From: Phycisphaerae bacterium
GTDB taxonomy: Bacteria; Planctomycetota; Phycisphaerae; Phycisphaerales; SM1A02
DNA: 64,000 nt
NCBI GenBank assembly: GCA_002709295.1
Contig: PAQL01000009.1
Span: 1 to 64,000, forward strand
Direction: 5' to 3'
The translations under genes and the position numbers were made by a program. Of the stretch, positions 30,397-40,020 are shown one piece after another. Every line of letters starts with the position of its first letter. The stretch's first letter is position 1. The notes under the pieces were generated by a model. It searched no databases, was not told where the DNA came from, and saw only the letters and a list, made by a program, of their open reading frames with translations.

Positions 30397-32849
30397 TGGT
30401 GGGCGGTGCAGAAGGGGGTGGATCGGAGCGTTGTCCGGATCGCGAGCTCCTCGAGGCCGTCGCGGCCGGGATGACCGTCGATCCGGAGTTGGCGCGACAT
30501 CTGGCCTCCTGCCCGATCTGCGCCGAGCTCCTGAAGGAACTGCGAAGCGCCAATGATCTTCTCGACGAGGCCACGATGATCGATGGCGGGGGAAACGCCC
30601 GTCCCACCGAGGTCCGGGGATACGAACTCAAGCGGGAGATCCATCGTGGCGGCCAGGGGGTGGTCTGGCTCGCGGAGCAGGAGGGGACGCGTCGAGAGGT
30701 CGCGATCAAGATGCTTCTGGCGGGTCGGTTCGCGACCAGCCGGCAGCGTCGACGTTTCGAACGGGAGATCGAGGTGGTCGCGTCCCTGGACCACCCCGCG
30801 ATCGTCACGGTCTTCGAGAGCGGAGTCACCAGCGACGAGCAGGTCTACTGCGCGATGGAGTACGTCGAGGGGGTGCCTCTCGACCGGTGGCGGTCCGACA
30901 CCGCGGCGACCATCCCGGAATCCGTCTCGATGATGGAGCGGATCGCCGAGGCGGTCGCCACGGCGCATCGCCGCGGGGTCATCCACCGGGATCTCAAGCC
31001 ACCCAACGTCCTCGTCGACACCGCCGGAGCCCCGCACGTGCTCGACTTCGGTCTGGCACGACTGGAGAACGAGCGTGATTCGGAACGAGCGGAACTGCTG
31101 GCGACCGAGGCCGGCGAGTTCCTCGGAACGTTCACCTATGCGGCGCCGGAACAGCTCAGCGCCGACCCCTCCGCGGTCGACACGCGGGCCGATGTCTACG
31201 CGCTCGGGCTTCTGCTCTTCGAGCTGGTCGCTGGAGAGAGGCCCTTCCCACGGCCGGAGTCGGTCGCGGATCTGGTCACCCTCCGGGTCGAGGCCCATGC
31301 ACCCCGGCTCTCCTCCCGCGTTCGGGGAGTGGGACGTGAACTGGATCTGATCGTGGCTCGGGCGCTTGATCCGGACCCCGAGCGTCGATACGAGTCCGCG
31401 GGCGACTTCGCGGACGACCTGCGCAGACTTCAGGATGGTCGTCCGGTCAGGGCCCGGGGGGATTCTCTCGGGTATCTCGTCTGGAAGGCGGTCCAGAGGC
31501 ACCGAATCCCCGCTGCGTTCCTCGCGACGATCGCGGTGCTGGTGGTCGCCTCGACGATCGGCCTCTTCCTGTTGTATCGCCAGAGCGAGGATCGTCGTCG
31601 TCAGGCGGAGCGGGTCGAATCGGCGATCGTCAACGCCTTCCGCTATCTGAATCCCCAGGATCTGGGGACCATGGACATGCGTGCTCCCGACATGATCGCG
31701 AGGCTCGAGCAGGGCGCGGCGGAGACGCTCGAGGACGAACCGGTCGTCAGAGCGAAGGTGCTTCGTCTGTCGGGCGACTCCTTCTGCAACATGGAGCGAT
31801 TCGACGATGCCGAACGCTGCTTCCTGAAGGTCGCGGAGATCGAGTCGGCGCTCGCGGCCGCGCAGGGGCTGGATTTCACTCCCGGAACCGCCTCCGCCGA
31901 TCACGATCTCGGCCGCATCGCCTGGTTCCGGGCCGCGGATGCCCGCCGGCTCGCGGTGGACGCGGGTTCCGCCGGTCGTCCGGAGGAGGCCGAGGCCCAT
32001 GGCCGTGATTTCCAGGCTCGACTCCTGGACGCCGAAGCCATCTACCGACGGGCTCTGCAGGCCAGAAGAGCGTTGCCCGAGGTCCCTCCCGAGGATCTCT
32101 CGATGACTCTTCAGCATCTTGCCGCCGTGGTGCAGGCGCGGTCCCGCGATCAGGGCATCGAGGTCGCCCAGACGCGTCTGGACGAGGCGGAGGTGCTGCT
32201 CGAGGAGGCTCTGGCGATCAGGCTTCGCATCCGACCGGTGCCCAAGGAACTGCTGGCCACGACCTGGAACTCCCTCTCCCGCATCCGTTCGGATCGTGGG
32301 ATGCGCGAGGGGGCGGTCGAGGCGGCACGCAAGGCGGTCGATCTGGCGACGGTCGATGCCGCCCCCCGCGCCTGGCAGGGCAACGCCCAGGTCGCACTCG
32401 GGGGTCTCCTGCTCGACCACGGGCGGGAGGAGGAGGCGATCGCACCCCTGCGACGCGGCCTCGAGATCAGTGAAGTGGTGTTCGGAGCGTCGTCACCCCG
32501 GGTGCGTCGCATTCGTCGCGATCTCGGAGAAGCGGAGCTCCTGGGTGGGGATCCGGAACTGACCCTGACGGTGGTGGAGCCTCCGCTGGCGGATCCTCAG
32601 ATCGATCATGCCGATCCGGTCCGCGTGGCGCTGGCCCTGTTGAGGATCGACGCCCTGGTCCGACTCGGTCGCGACGAGGAGGCGAGGGCCGGGATCGAGA
32701 AACACCTCGCGCTGGTCCCGGATGCGGTGCGGGACGTGCGATGGGTTCGACGTCGCGCTCTCCTCGATGACGGCGGTGGCGCGGCCCCGGGGGATGATCG
32801 ATCGCTCGACGAGACGATCCGCACCCGGTGGGGGGATTCGGCACCCTGA
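30396..32849 (+). CDS. Serine/threonine protein kinase with N-terminal HxxxCxxC (ZAS-like) motif, one TM and TPR-like C-terminal region
   Basis: HLASCPIC near N-terminus; VAIKML, HRDLKPPNVLVD, LDFGLARL, GTFTYAAPEQL; TM IPAAFLATIAVLVVASTIGLFLLY; repeated helical C-terminus; TGATG overlap with the sigma gene. Confidence 0.92.
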   Translation: MVGGAEGGGSERCPDRELLEAVAAGMTVDPELARHLASCPICAELLKELRSANDLLDEATMIDGGGNARPTEVRGYELKREIHRGGQGVVWLAEQEGTRREVAIKMLLAGRFATSRQRRRFEREIEVVASLDHPAIVTVFESGVTSDEQVYCAMEYVEGVPLDRWRSDTAATIPESVSMMERIAEAVATAHRRGVIHRDLKPPNVLVDTAGAPHVLDFGLARLENERDSERAELLATEAGEFLGTFTYAAPEQLSADPSAVDTRADVYALGLLLFELVAGERPFPRPESVADLVTLRVEAHAPRLSSRVRGVGRELDLIVARALDPDPERRYESAGDFADDLRRLQDGRPVRARGDSLGYLVWKAVQRHRIPAAFLATIAVLVVASTIGLFLLYRQSEDRRRQAERVESAIVNAFRYLNPQDLGTMDMRAPDMIARLEQGAAETLEDEPVVRAKVLRLSGDSFCNMERFDDAERCFLKVAEIESALAAAQGLDFTPGTASADHDLGRIAWFRAADARRLAVDAGSAGRPEEAEAHGRDFQARLLDAEAIYRRALQARRALPEVPPEDLSMTLQHLAAVVQARSRDQGIEVAQTRLDEAEVLLEEALAIRLRIRPVPKELLATTWNSLSRIRSDRGMREGAVEAARKAVDLATVDAAPRAWQGNAQVALGGLLLDHGREEEAIAPLRRGLEISEVVFGASSPRVRRIRRDLGEAELLGGDPELTLTVVEPPLADPQIDHADPVRVALALLRIDALVRLGRDEEARAGIEKHLALVPDAVRDVRWVRRRALLDDGGGAAPGDDRSLDETIRTRWGDSAP

Positions 32850-32887
32850 TCCGGCAACGAAGCGATGGGTGGTCGGGACGGAACCGG

Positions 32888-34411
32888 TCAGCCGCTGCAC
32901 TCGGGAAGGTTGGCGGCGAACTCGACGCAGGCCTCGTCCCATCCGTCGGTGCAGCAACGCGGAAGCAGTTCACAGACCGTGGTGCAGCAAGCGGCGTTCG
33001 AGCAGCCGGGGGTCATGTGACTCGAATCGCAGGGACCGGATTCGGGATCACCACAGCCCTGGGTGCAGAGCTGACCGGCGAGGGCGGCACATCCGTCGTC
33101 CCAGCCGATGCTGCAGCATGCGGGGTCGAGTTCACACACCGATGCACAGCAGACCGGGTCCGCGCATCCGGGTTCGGGATGCGACGAGAGGCAGCCGCCG
33201 GTGGAGGGATCTCCACACGCCGGGCACATTCCCCATCCGCCGAGCAGCAGACCGAGGTCGCCGCCGTCGGTGATTCCGTTGCCGTCGATGTCGGTGCATC
33301 CCTCGTCGCCCCAGGCTCCGAGCATCAGCCCGAGGTCGGCACCATCCCGGATGTGATCCTGGTTGAAGTCGCCCGGGCAGTGGGTCGAGCAGGGGGCGGT
33401 GCAGCCGGCCTCTGCGAGATCGACGCATCCGGCGTCCCACTGGATATCGCAGCAGGAGGGGTCGATCGCGCAGACGGTCTTGCAGCAGGTCGCGTCATCG
33501 CACCCCGGTTCCGGATGCTGGCTGAAGCACGAGCCCGAGGCGGGATTGCCGCCCCCGCCGCAGATCCTCGTGGCGATGCTGGTGCACTGATAGTCCCAGG
33601 CCACGTCGCAGCAGAAGGAGTCGACGTCGCAGACCCGTGAGCAGCAGCTCAGATCGTTGCAGCCGGGTTCGTCGCGGATCGAGAAGCAGTCACCGCCCTC
33701 GCCGCAGGGGAAGGGAATGAAGCCGACACCCGTGACCGCGATGCGGTACGTGCCGACCTCTCCTGCCGGTGGATTCCAACCCGCGAGCGGAAACAGCAGG
33801 CCGCCCTTGGTGGGGCCGACGGTGACGCCGGGAGGCGGGGGGGGGAACATCGACAGGTTCTTGCCTGCGGTGGGTCGGGTGGGCGCTCCACCGATGGCAA
33901 GGCCGTACACGCCCGGACCGGGGATTCCGAAATCGCTCTGGTCGGCGAATCCCTTCAGGCTGGTCTGCGGGACTCCGGGAGCGGCGTCATCGGCGGCGAG
34001 CAGGCCGCGCCCGTCCATCCGGAAGAGCCAGAGTCGGGTGTCGAACGCAGCCTCTCCGCCGGGACCGAGGGTCGTGGCGGAGAAGATCTGAGGGTCCCGG
34101 ATGTAGATCAGCAGGATGTCCTGGAAGTCCCCCGCATTGCCGCCGCCCACGAAGCCGCCGCCCCCGGCCAGTCCGCCGTTGAGCGAGTTGGCTCCGGAGC
34201 CGTTCCCCTTGACCTTCGCCGCGGTCTGGAGGGTGTTGCCGGCATCGTCGTCCTCGACCCAGTCCGGGCCGACGAAGCCGTCGTCCGCAGCGGCTGCCAG
34301 CGTCGACAGGACCCCGATCGCCAGGATCGTGGAAAGTGCCTTCGGGATCACGCGTAGCGGGATTCGACGGTGGGCTGACATTTCATCGGGACGTGGGTGC
34401 ATGGTCGGCAT
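32888..34411 (-). CDS. Exported protein with four Cys-rich repeats and dockerin-type EF-hand pair
   Basis: Repeats GxCxSxHPEPGCxDxxCCxxVCxxDPxCCxxxWDxGC; DFNQDHIRDGADLGLMLGAWG and DIDGNGITDGGDLGLLLGGWG; signal peptide. Confidence 0.9.
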   Translation of the reverse strand: MPTMHPRPDEMSAHRRIPLRVIPKALSTILAIGVLSTLAAAADDGFVGPDWVEDDDAGNTLQTAAKVKGNGSGANSLNGGLAGGGGFVGGGNAGDFQDILLIYIRDPQIFSATTLGPGGEAAFDTRLWLFRMDGRGLLAADDAAPGVPQTSLKGFADQSDFGIPGPGVYGLAIGGAPTRPTAGKNLSMFPPPPPGVTVGPTKGGLLFPLAGWNPPAGEVGTYRIAVTGVGFIPFPCGEGGDCFSIRDEPGCNDLSCCSRVCDVDSFCCDVAWDYQCTSIATRICGGGGNPASGSCFSQHPEPGCDDATCCKTVCAIDPSCCDIQWDAGCVDLAEAGCTAPCSTHCPGDFNQDHIRDGADLGLMLGAWGDEGCTDIDGNGITDGGDLGLLLGGWGMCPACGDPSTGGCLSSHPEPGCADPVCCASVCELDPACCSIGWDDGCAALAGQLCTQGCGDPESGPCDSSHMTPGCSNAACCTTVCELLPRCCTDGWDEACVEFAANLPECSG

Positions 34412-34610
34412 GGGGTTCCTCCGGGAAGGCTCCGCGGCCTTGCCCCGAATCTAACAGCGGATCCTCGAAATCCGATTCGATTGTTCTGAAAACGCCCCTC
34501 AGGCGGGTGCGTATCGGTCGCTACACTTCCGCCGATCGGGGTGAGCGACCCCGGGTCGCCAGCCCCCGGTCCCATTGACCCGGCCGAAGACGGTCGAGGA
34601 GAGCCCATCG

Positions 34611-36599
34611 ATGCCCGAGATCCGGCAGGAACCGATCGTCACCCCGTCTCAGGCACCGGGAGGTCGCCCGTCGTCCGAGAAATCGACCGCGATTCCCGTG
34701 GCGGATTCCTACGGCATCGAATCCTGGGGCGACGGCTTCTTCGTGATCAGCGACGAGGGAACCGTGAGGATCCGGCCGGATCGTGATGCCCGGCGGGAGG
34801 TCGATCTCCTCGAGCTCGTGCAGGGCCTCGGAGACCGGGGCTATGCGACTCCGATCCTGCTTCATTTCAGGGACCTGCTTGAAACCACGCTTCGGGACAT
34901 CCGTTCGGCCTTCGACACCGCGATCGAGGAACACGAGTACCGGGGGTCCTACCTCGGCGTCTATCCGATCAAGGTCAACCAGCAGCGCAGCGTGGTGGAG
35001 GACGTGAGTCGCGTCGGTCAGGAGCTCGGCTTCGGTCTCGAAGTGGGCTCCAAGCCCGAACTGCTGGCGGTGCTCGCCCTCACCGCCGATCAGCCCGATC
35101 GACTGATCGTCTGCAACGGGTTCAAGGAGGATCGCTACGTCGAGTTCGCGATGCTCGCCGCGAAGCTCGGTCGATCCGTCGTGCCGGTGGTCGAGAATCT
35201 CGACGAGCTCGATCTGGTGCTCGAGCACGCCGATCGCATCGGGGTCCGACCGGTGATCGGACTTCGGGTGAATCTTGACACCCAGGGGGTGGGCCGCTGG
35301 GCCGGTTCGAGCGGCATCCGGGCGAAGTTCGGTCTCACCTTCTCGGAGACCCTCCGGGCGATCGAGATCCTCGCGGAGAGAGGGGCCCTGGATCGTCTTC
35401 AGCTGCTGCACTGCCACATGGGAAGTCAGATGCACGACATCCGGCAGATCACGAGGGGAGTCGGCGAGCTGGCCCGCATCTACACGGAACTGGTGCGGAT
35501 GGGCGTCGGGATCCGGTATCTCGACGTGGGGGGGGGACTCGGCATCGACTACGACGGAAGCCAGGCGAACTTCCCCTTCAGCCGCAACTACTCCCTGCAG
35601 GAGTATGCCGGCACCGTGGTGCACCGGATCCAGTCGATCTGCGACGAGGCGGGAGTCGCGCACCCCACGATCGTGACCGAGAGCGGAAGGGCGATGGTCG
35701 CCCAGCAGAGCGTTCTGGCCTTCGACGTGATCGGCGCCAACTCGTTCGAGCCGCATCCGATTCCGACCTCGATCGCGGCGATGGTGGGTCCCGACGGCGT
35801 CGAACCCCCGAGGCCTCTGCTCGACCTCTTCGACGCATGGACGAGGCTCGAGAACGACACCCTTCTCGAATGCTGGCACGACGCCGAGAACGCCCGGGCC
35901 GAGGCGATCAACACGTTCTCGCTCGGGTACATGTCGCTGCATCATCGCGCCGAGGTGGAACGCATCTTCTGGACCCTGGCTCTGAGGACGAGGGAGCTGG
36001 CGATGGAGATGAATCCCGTCCCCGAGGAGCTGGGAGCCCTGGACGAGCTCCTGACCGACATCTACTTCTGCAATCTCTCGATCTTCCAGTCGCTTCCCGA
36101 CTGCTGGGCCATCGATCAGGTCTTTCCGATCATGCCGATCCACCGTCTTCTCGAAGCGCCGACCCGCCGGGCGACCCTTGCGGATCTCACCTGTGATTCG
36201 GACGGCAAGGTCGATCGCTTCATCGATCGGGAGAAGGTCCGAGGCTGGCTGCCGATGCATGAACTCCGGGACGGGGAGCGCTACATGCTCGCCGCCTTCC
36301 TGGTCGGGGCCTATCAGGAGACGCTGGGGGATCTGCACAACCTGTTCGGCGACACCCATGTGGCCCATGTCCGGACCGACAAGGACGGCCGGTGGTGGAT
36401 CGAGGAGGTCGTCGAGGGTGACTCGGTCAAGGAGGTGCTGGGCTACATGCAGTACGACCCCGCGTCGTTGTCACGAATGATCCGATCCGAATGCGAGGGG
36501 TCGGTCCGCGACGGCCGGCTGACCGTGGCGGAGAGCCGGTCGCTCATGAACGCCTACGAATCCGGACTCGCCGGCTACACCTACCTCGAGACGGACTGA
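34611..36599 (+). CDS. speA: Biosynthetic arginine decarboxylase
   Basis: GVYPIKVNQQRSVVEDV, EVGSKPELLAVL, LHCHMGSQMHDIRQI, LDVGGGLGIDYDG; about 660 aa. Confidence 0.96.
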   Translation: MPEIRQEPIVTPSQAPGGRPSSEKSTAIPVADSYGIESWGDGFFVISDEGTVRIRPDRDARREVDLLELVQGLGDRGYATPILLHFRDLLETTLRDIRSAFDTAIEEHEYRGSYLGVYPIKVNQQRSVVEDVSRVGQELGFGLEVGSKPELLAVLALTADQPDRLIVCNGFKEDRYVEFAMLAAKLGRSVVPVVENLDELDLVLEHADRIGVRPVIGLRVNLDTQGVGRWAGSSGIRAKFGLTFSETLRAIEILAERGALDRLQLLHCHMGSQMHDIRQITRGVGELARIYTELVRMGVGIRYLDVGGGLGIDYDGSQANFPFSRNYSLQEYAGTVVHRIQSICDEAGVAHPTIVTESGRAMVAQQSVLAFDVIGANSFEPHPIPTSIAAMVGPDGVEPPRPLLDLFDAWTRLENDTLLECWHDAENARAEAINTFSLGYMSLHHRAEVERIFWTLALRTRELAMEMNPVPEELGALDELLTDIYFCNLSIFQSLPDCWAIDQVFPIMPIHRLLEAPTRRATLADLTCDSDGKVDRFIDREKVRGWLPMHELRDGERYMLAAFLVGAYQETLGDLHNLFGDTHVAHVRTDKDGRWWIEEVVEGDSVKEVLGYMQYDPASLSRMIRSECEGSVRDGRLTVAESRSLMNAYESGLAGYTYLETD

Positions 36600-38044
36600 G
36601 CGGGGCCCGGCACCTCCGGATCCTTCAGTCCGAGCCTTGCGAGGAACTGTGATGCGAGGGCGTCGTAGATCGAGGGTTCGCAGAGCCTGCCGGCCACCAG
36701 CGATCCGAGCATCGAGGTGAGCATCAGGGGGAGGATCATCCCGTAGGCCCCGGTCATCTCGAAGAGGATGGCGGCCACGGTGAGCGGGCTTCGAACCACC
36801 CCGGCGAAGTAGGCGGCCATCCAGAGAAGCATGGTCTCCCGGAGTCCGATCCCCGGAGCGATGATGTTCGTGAACCACCCGTGGGTCACCTGGCCGAGTC
36901 CGGCTCCGACCGTGAGACTCGGGTCGAAGAGTCCGCCGGGAATCGCACTCACCAGGGCGACGAAGCTCGCCGCCGCGGTGGCGAGGGGGTTCGTCCATCC
37001 CACGGTGGTCTCGCCGGTCCTTCCCGCGACCTCGAGCATCTCCAGGGTGCGGGCATGGCCTCCGCCGTAGCTGGCTCCGCCGCTGACGATCCCGATGATC
37101 GCGAGGGCTGCGCCCAGGACGATTCCGGTGCGGAGAGGGTGGCTGATCAGCCAGGTGCCGACCCTGCGACTGCCATCGACCACGCTCCGGGCGAAGCCGC
37201 CGCCGAGAAGTCCGCCAAGGACTCCGATCACCGGCACCGCGATCCACGGTCGGAGTGACGCCATCCAGTCACCGAAGCTCATGCCTTCGAGCCAGGCGAG
37301 CGGGAGGACTGCGCTCCGGTTGGTCGGGCCGTAGAACAGGTACTCGCCGAGGCAGACCACCCCCACGATGCAGGCGACCGCCACCGTCCTCAGGATGGCG
37401 GGCATGCTCCGGCGGTCGAAGGTGCGACCGATCTCCTCCATGCAGAAGATGGCACCGGCGACGGGGGTGTTGAACGCCGCGGCGATGCCGGCGGCGCCGC
37501 CGGCGAGGATCAGTCCGCGTTCGAGCAGCCAGGACGGAACCCGGCAGAACTTCGTGCAGAGATGCATGCAGCACGCACCGACGTGGACGGATGGTCCTTC
37601 GCGACCGACGGTGACCCCGGAGACCAGTGCCATGGCGAGGAGCAGGATCTTCCCGACCGCGATCCGGGTCGAGAGCATGAGCCGCCGCGTCGGCGAGGGG
37701 CCGATCCTGATCGCCGCGATCGCCTGGGGGATGCCCGTTCCCTCGGTGCCGGGGAAGAAGCGTCTCTGGATAACGATGATCAGCGGCATCGCGACGAAGA
37801 CGAGGGCGGCGGGCAGGATCGTCGTCCAGATCCCGGTCACCTCGCCGGTCTCTCCGCCGAGGAACGCTCCGACCCGGTCCCCGAGGGATTCGAGCTTCTC
37901 GAAGAGCACCGCCACCAGGCCGATCATGACCGCGGCGATGCTGGTGATCCCGATCACCCGCAACGACCCATGAATCGGGGGTTGCCGCTCGAGCGGCGGT
38001 TCCTCCTTGGTCGGGTCGATGGTCGGCGGCTTGCGTTCGCTCAT
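36581..38044 (-). CDS. ClC family chloride channel/antiporter
   Basis: SGVTVGREGPSVHVGACC, PVAGAIFCMEEIGRTF, GAGLGQVTHG; start MSERKPPTIDP at 38044. Confidence 0.92.
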   Translation of the reverse strand: MSERKPPTIDPTKEEPPLERQPPIHGSLRVIGITSIAAVMIGLVAVLFEKLESLGDRVGAFLGGETGEVTGIWTTILPAALVFVAMPLIIVIQRRFFPGTEGTGIPQAIAAIRIGPSPTRRLMLSTRIAVGKILLLAMALVSGVTVGREGPSVHVGACCMHLCTKFCRVPSWLLERGLILAGGAAGIAAAFNTPVAGAIFCMEEIGRTFDRRSMPAILRTVAVACIVGVVCLGEYLFYGPTNRSAVLPLAWLEGMSFGDWMASLRPWIAVPVIGVLGGLLGGGFARSVVDGSRRVGTWLISHPLRTGIVLGAALAIIGIVSGGASYGGGHARTLEMLEVAGRTGETTVGWTNPLATAAASFVALVSAIPGGLFDPSLTVGAGLGQVTHGWFTNIIAPGIGLRETMLLWMAAYFAGVVRSPLTVAAILFEMTGAYGMILPLMLTSMLGSLVAGRLCEPSIYDALASQFLARLGLKDPEVPGPAQSVSR

Positions 38045-38079
38045 CGGAGCGGAGAGTATCCGCCTCCATCCCATCCGTC

Positions 38080-39006
38080 GTGGAGGCAAGGTTGGAAAAG
38101 TCGGATCTCGACAACCCCTCGTCAGGGCACGGGAGCACGTTTCTCGGGATCGAACCGGTGGTGGATCCGCCCACGATCTCGATTCTGCCCGTGCCCTACG
38201 ACCGCACGAGCACCTGGAGGAAGGGTGCGGATCGAGGGTCGGCGGCGCTGCTGGAGGCCAGCGGACAGGTGGAGCTCTTCGATCTGCCCACGCAGTCCGA
38301 ACCACACGAGGCCGGCATCGAGACCATCGCGCCTCTGGAGCATGACGGCGATCCCGAACGCCTCGCCGAGCTGGTCGAGGCCGGCGTCGGGGGGCTGCTC
38401 GACATCGGACGTCTGCCGGTGGTGATCGGCGGCGAGCACTCGGTCTCCATCGGGGCGATCCGGGCCGCGGCCCGGCACTGCGCGGAGTCGGGGGATCGGC
38501 TGGGGGTGGTGCAGATCGACGCTCATGGCGACACGCGGGAGTCCTACGAGGGATCGGCCTTCAATCATGCCTGCGTCATGGCCCGGGCTCGTGAGGTGGC
38601 GGACATCGTGCAGCTCGGCATCCGGGCGATCGACCGTTCCGAGCACGACACGATGGACCGCTCGCGGATCTTTCCAGCGCACCGCATCCTCGAGGAGCCC
38701 GACGATTCATGGATGGATCGAGCGATCGCGATGGTCCCGGAACGCGTCTATCTGACCATCGACCTCGATGCCTTCGATTCCTCGGTCATGCCCGCCACCG
38801 GAACTCCCGAACCCGGAGGGCTCGACTGGCGCATCGTGAACGAATTCGTCCATCGACTGGCGGGTTCGCGCACCATCGTCGGATTCGACGTGGTCGAGCT
38901 GCTTCCTCATCCGGCCCACTGGGCCTGCGACTTTCTCGCCGCGAAACTCGTACATCGCGTGATCGCGGAGATCCTGGCTTCCCGATCCTCCGGGCCGGGG
39001 GGCTGA
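38080..39006 (+). CDS. speB: Agmatinase/arginase-family ureohydrolase
   Basis: ILPVPYDRTSTWRKGADRGSAALLEAS, VIGGEHSVSIG, VVQIDAHGDTRESYEGSAFNHACVM, LTIDLDAFDSSVMPATGTPEPGGL. Confidence 0.95.
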   Translation: MEARLEKSDLDNPSSGHGSTFLGIEPVVDPPTISILPVPYDRTSTWRKGADRGSAALLEASGQVELFDLPTQSEPHEAGIETIAPLEHDGDPERLAELVEAGVGGLLDIGRLPVVIGGEHSVSIGAIRAAARHCAESGDRLGVVQIDAHGDTRESYEGSAFNHACVMARAREVADIVQLGIRAIDRSEHDTMDRSRIFPAHRILEEPDDSWMDRAIAMVPERVYLTIDLDAFDSSVMPATGTPEPGGLDWRIVNEFVHRLAGSRTIVGFDVVELLPHPAHWACDFLAAKLVHRVIAEILASRSSGPGG

Positions 39007-39021
39007 TCGGGGTCCCGGGGA

Positions 39022-39990
39022 TCAGGAGTCGAGCACGTAGCGGAAGATGAGCGGCGCCACGATGGTGGCGTCGGACTCGATCATGAAGCTGGGCGTCTCC
39101 GGGCCGAGCTTGCCCCAGGTGATCTTCTCGTTGGGCACCGCGCCGGAATAGCTTCCGTAGCTGGTCGTGGAATCTCCGATCTGGCAGAAGTACCCCCACA
39201 ACGGGGTGTCCGGTCTCCGGAGATCCTGTTCCAGCATCGGCACCACGCAGATCGGGAAGTCCCCGGCGATGCCTCCGCCCACCTGGAAGAAACCGACGGA
39301 GCGTTCCCGGCTTTCCCGGGAATACCAGTCCGCGAGCTCGATCATGTAGTCGATCCCGTGTCGGACGACTCCGGGGCTCGAGACCCTTCCCTCGATGCAG
39401 TGTGCGGCGAAGACGTTGCCGGTGGTGGAGTCCTCCCAGCCGGGCACGAAGATCGGAAGGTCCTTCTCCGCGGCCGCGACCATCCAGGAGTCGGCGGGAT
39501 CGATCTGGTAGTGGGGTTCGAGACGGCCCTCCCGGATCATCCGGTAGAGGATCCGGTGCGGGAAGTCGCGCTGGCCGGCGTCATCGAGTCGTCGCCACTC
39601 CCGCGACAGCTCCGACTCGATGCGTCGGAACGCCTCCTCCTCGGGGATGCAGGTGTCCGTGACCCGGTTGAGGTGCCGGTCCAGAAGATCCTGCTCCTGT
39701 TCACGTGTCAGTTCCCGCCAGTCCGGGATGCGGACGTAGTGGTCGTGGGCGACGAGGTTGAAGATGTCCTCTTCGAGGTTGGCGCCGGTGCAGGAGATCG
39801 CATGCACCTTGTCCCTGCGGATGAGCTCCGCCAGCGAGATTCCGATTTCCGCAGTGCTCATCGCCCCGGCGAGGGTGAGGAACATCGAGCCGCCCCGATC
39901 GAGATGGTCGCACCATCCCTGGGCGGCATCGACGGTGGTCGCGGCGTTGAAATGCCGGTACTCCCGTCGCATGAACTCTCGAATCGACAT
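39022..39990 (-). CDS. Deoxyhypusine-synthase-like protein (possible homospermidine synthase)
   Basis: FLTLAGAMSTAEIGISLAELIRRDKVHAISCTGANLEEDIFN, VGFFQVGGGIAGDFPICVVPM, SYSGAVPNEKITWGKL (active-site Lys context). Confidence 0.9.
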   Translation of the reverse strand: MSIREFMRREYRHFNAATTVDAAQGWCDHLDRGGSMFLTLAGAMSTAEIGISLAELIRRDKVHAISCTGANLEEDIFNLVAHDHYVRIPDWRELTREQEQDLLDRHLNRVTDTCIPEEEAFRRIESELSREWRRLDDAGQRDFPHRILYRMIREGRLEPHYQIDPADSWMVAAAEKDLPIFVPGWEDSTTGNVFAAHCIEGRVSSPGVVRHGIDYMIELADWYSRESRERSVGFFQVGGGIAGDFPICVVPMLEQDLRRPDTPLWGYFCQIGDSTTSYGSYSGAVPNEKITWGKLGPETPSFMIESDATIVAPLIFRYVLDS

Positions 39991-40020
39991 GTCTCGACTC
40001 CGAGGCGGTGACCGGGCCGG

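Noticed and set aside
30348-32420. 690-aa minus ORF opposite the kinase
   Set aside because: Shadow of a kinase gene with complete Hanks motifs.
34521-36368. 615-aa minus ORF opposite speA
   Set aside because: Shadow ORF; speA motifs are unambiguous on the + strand.
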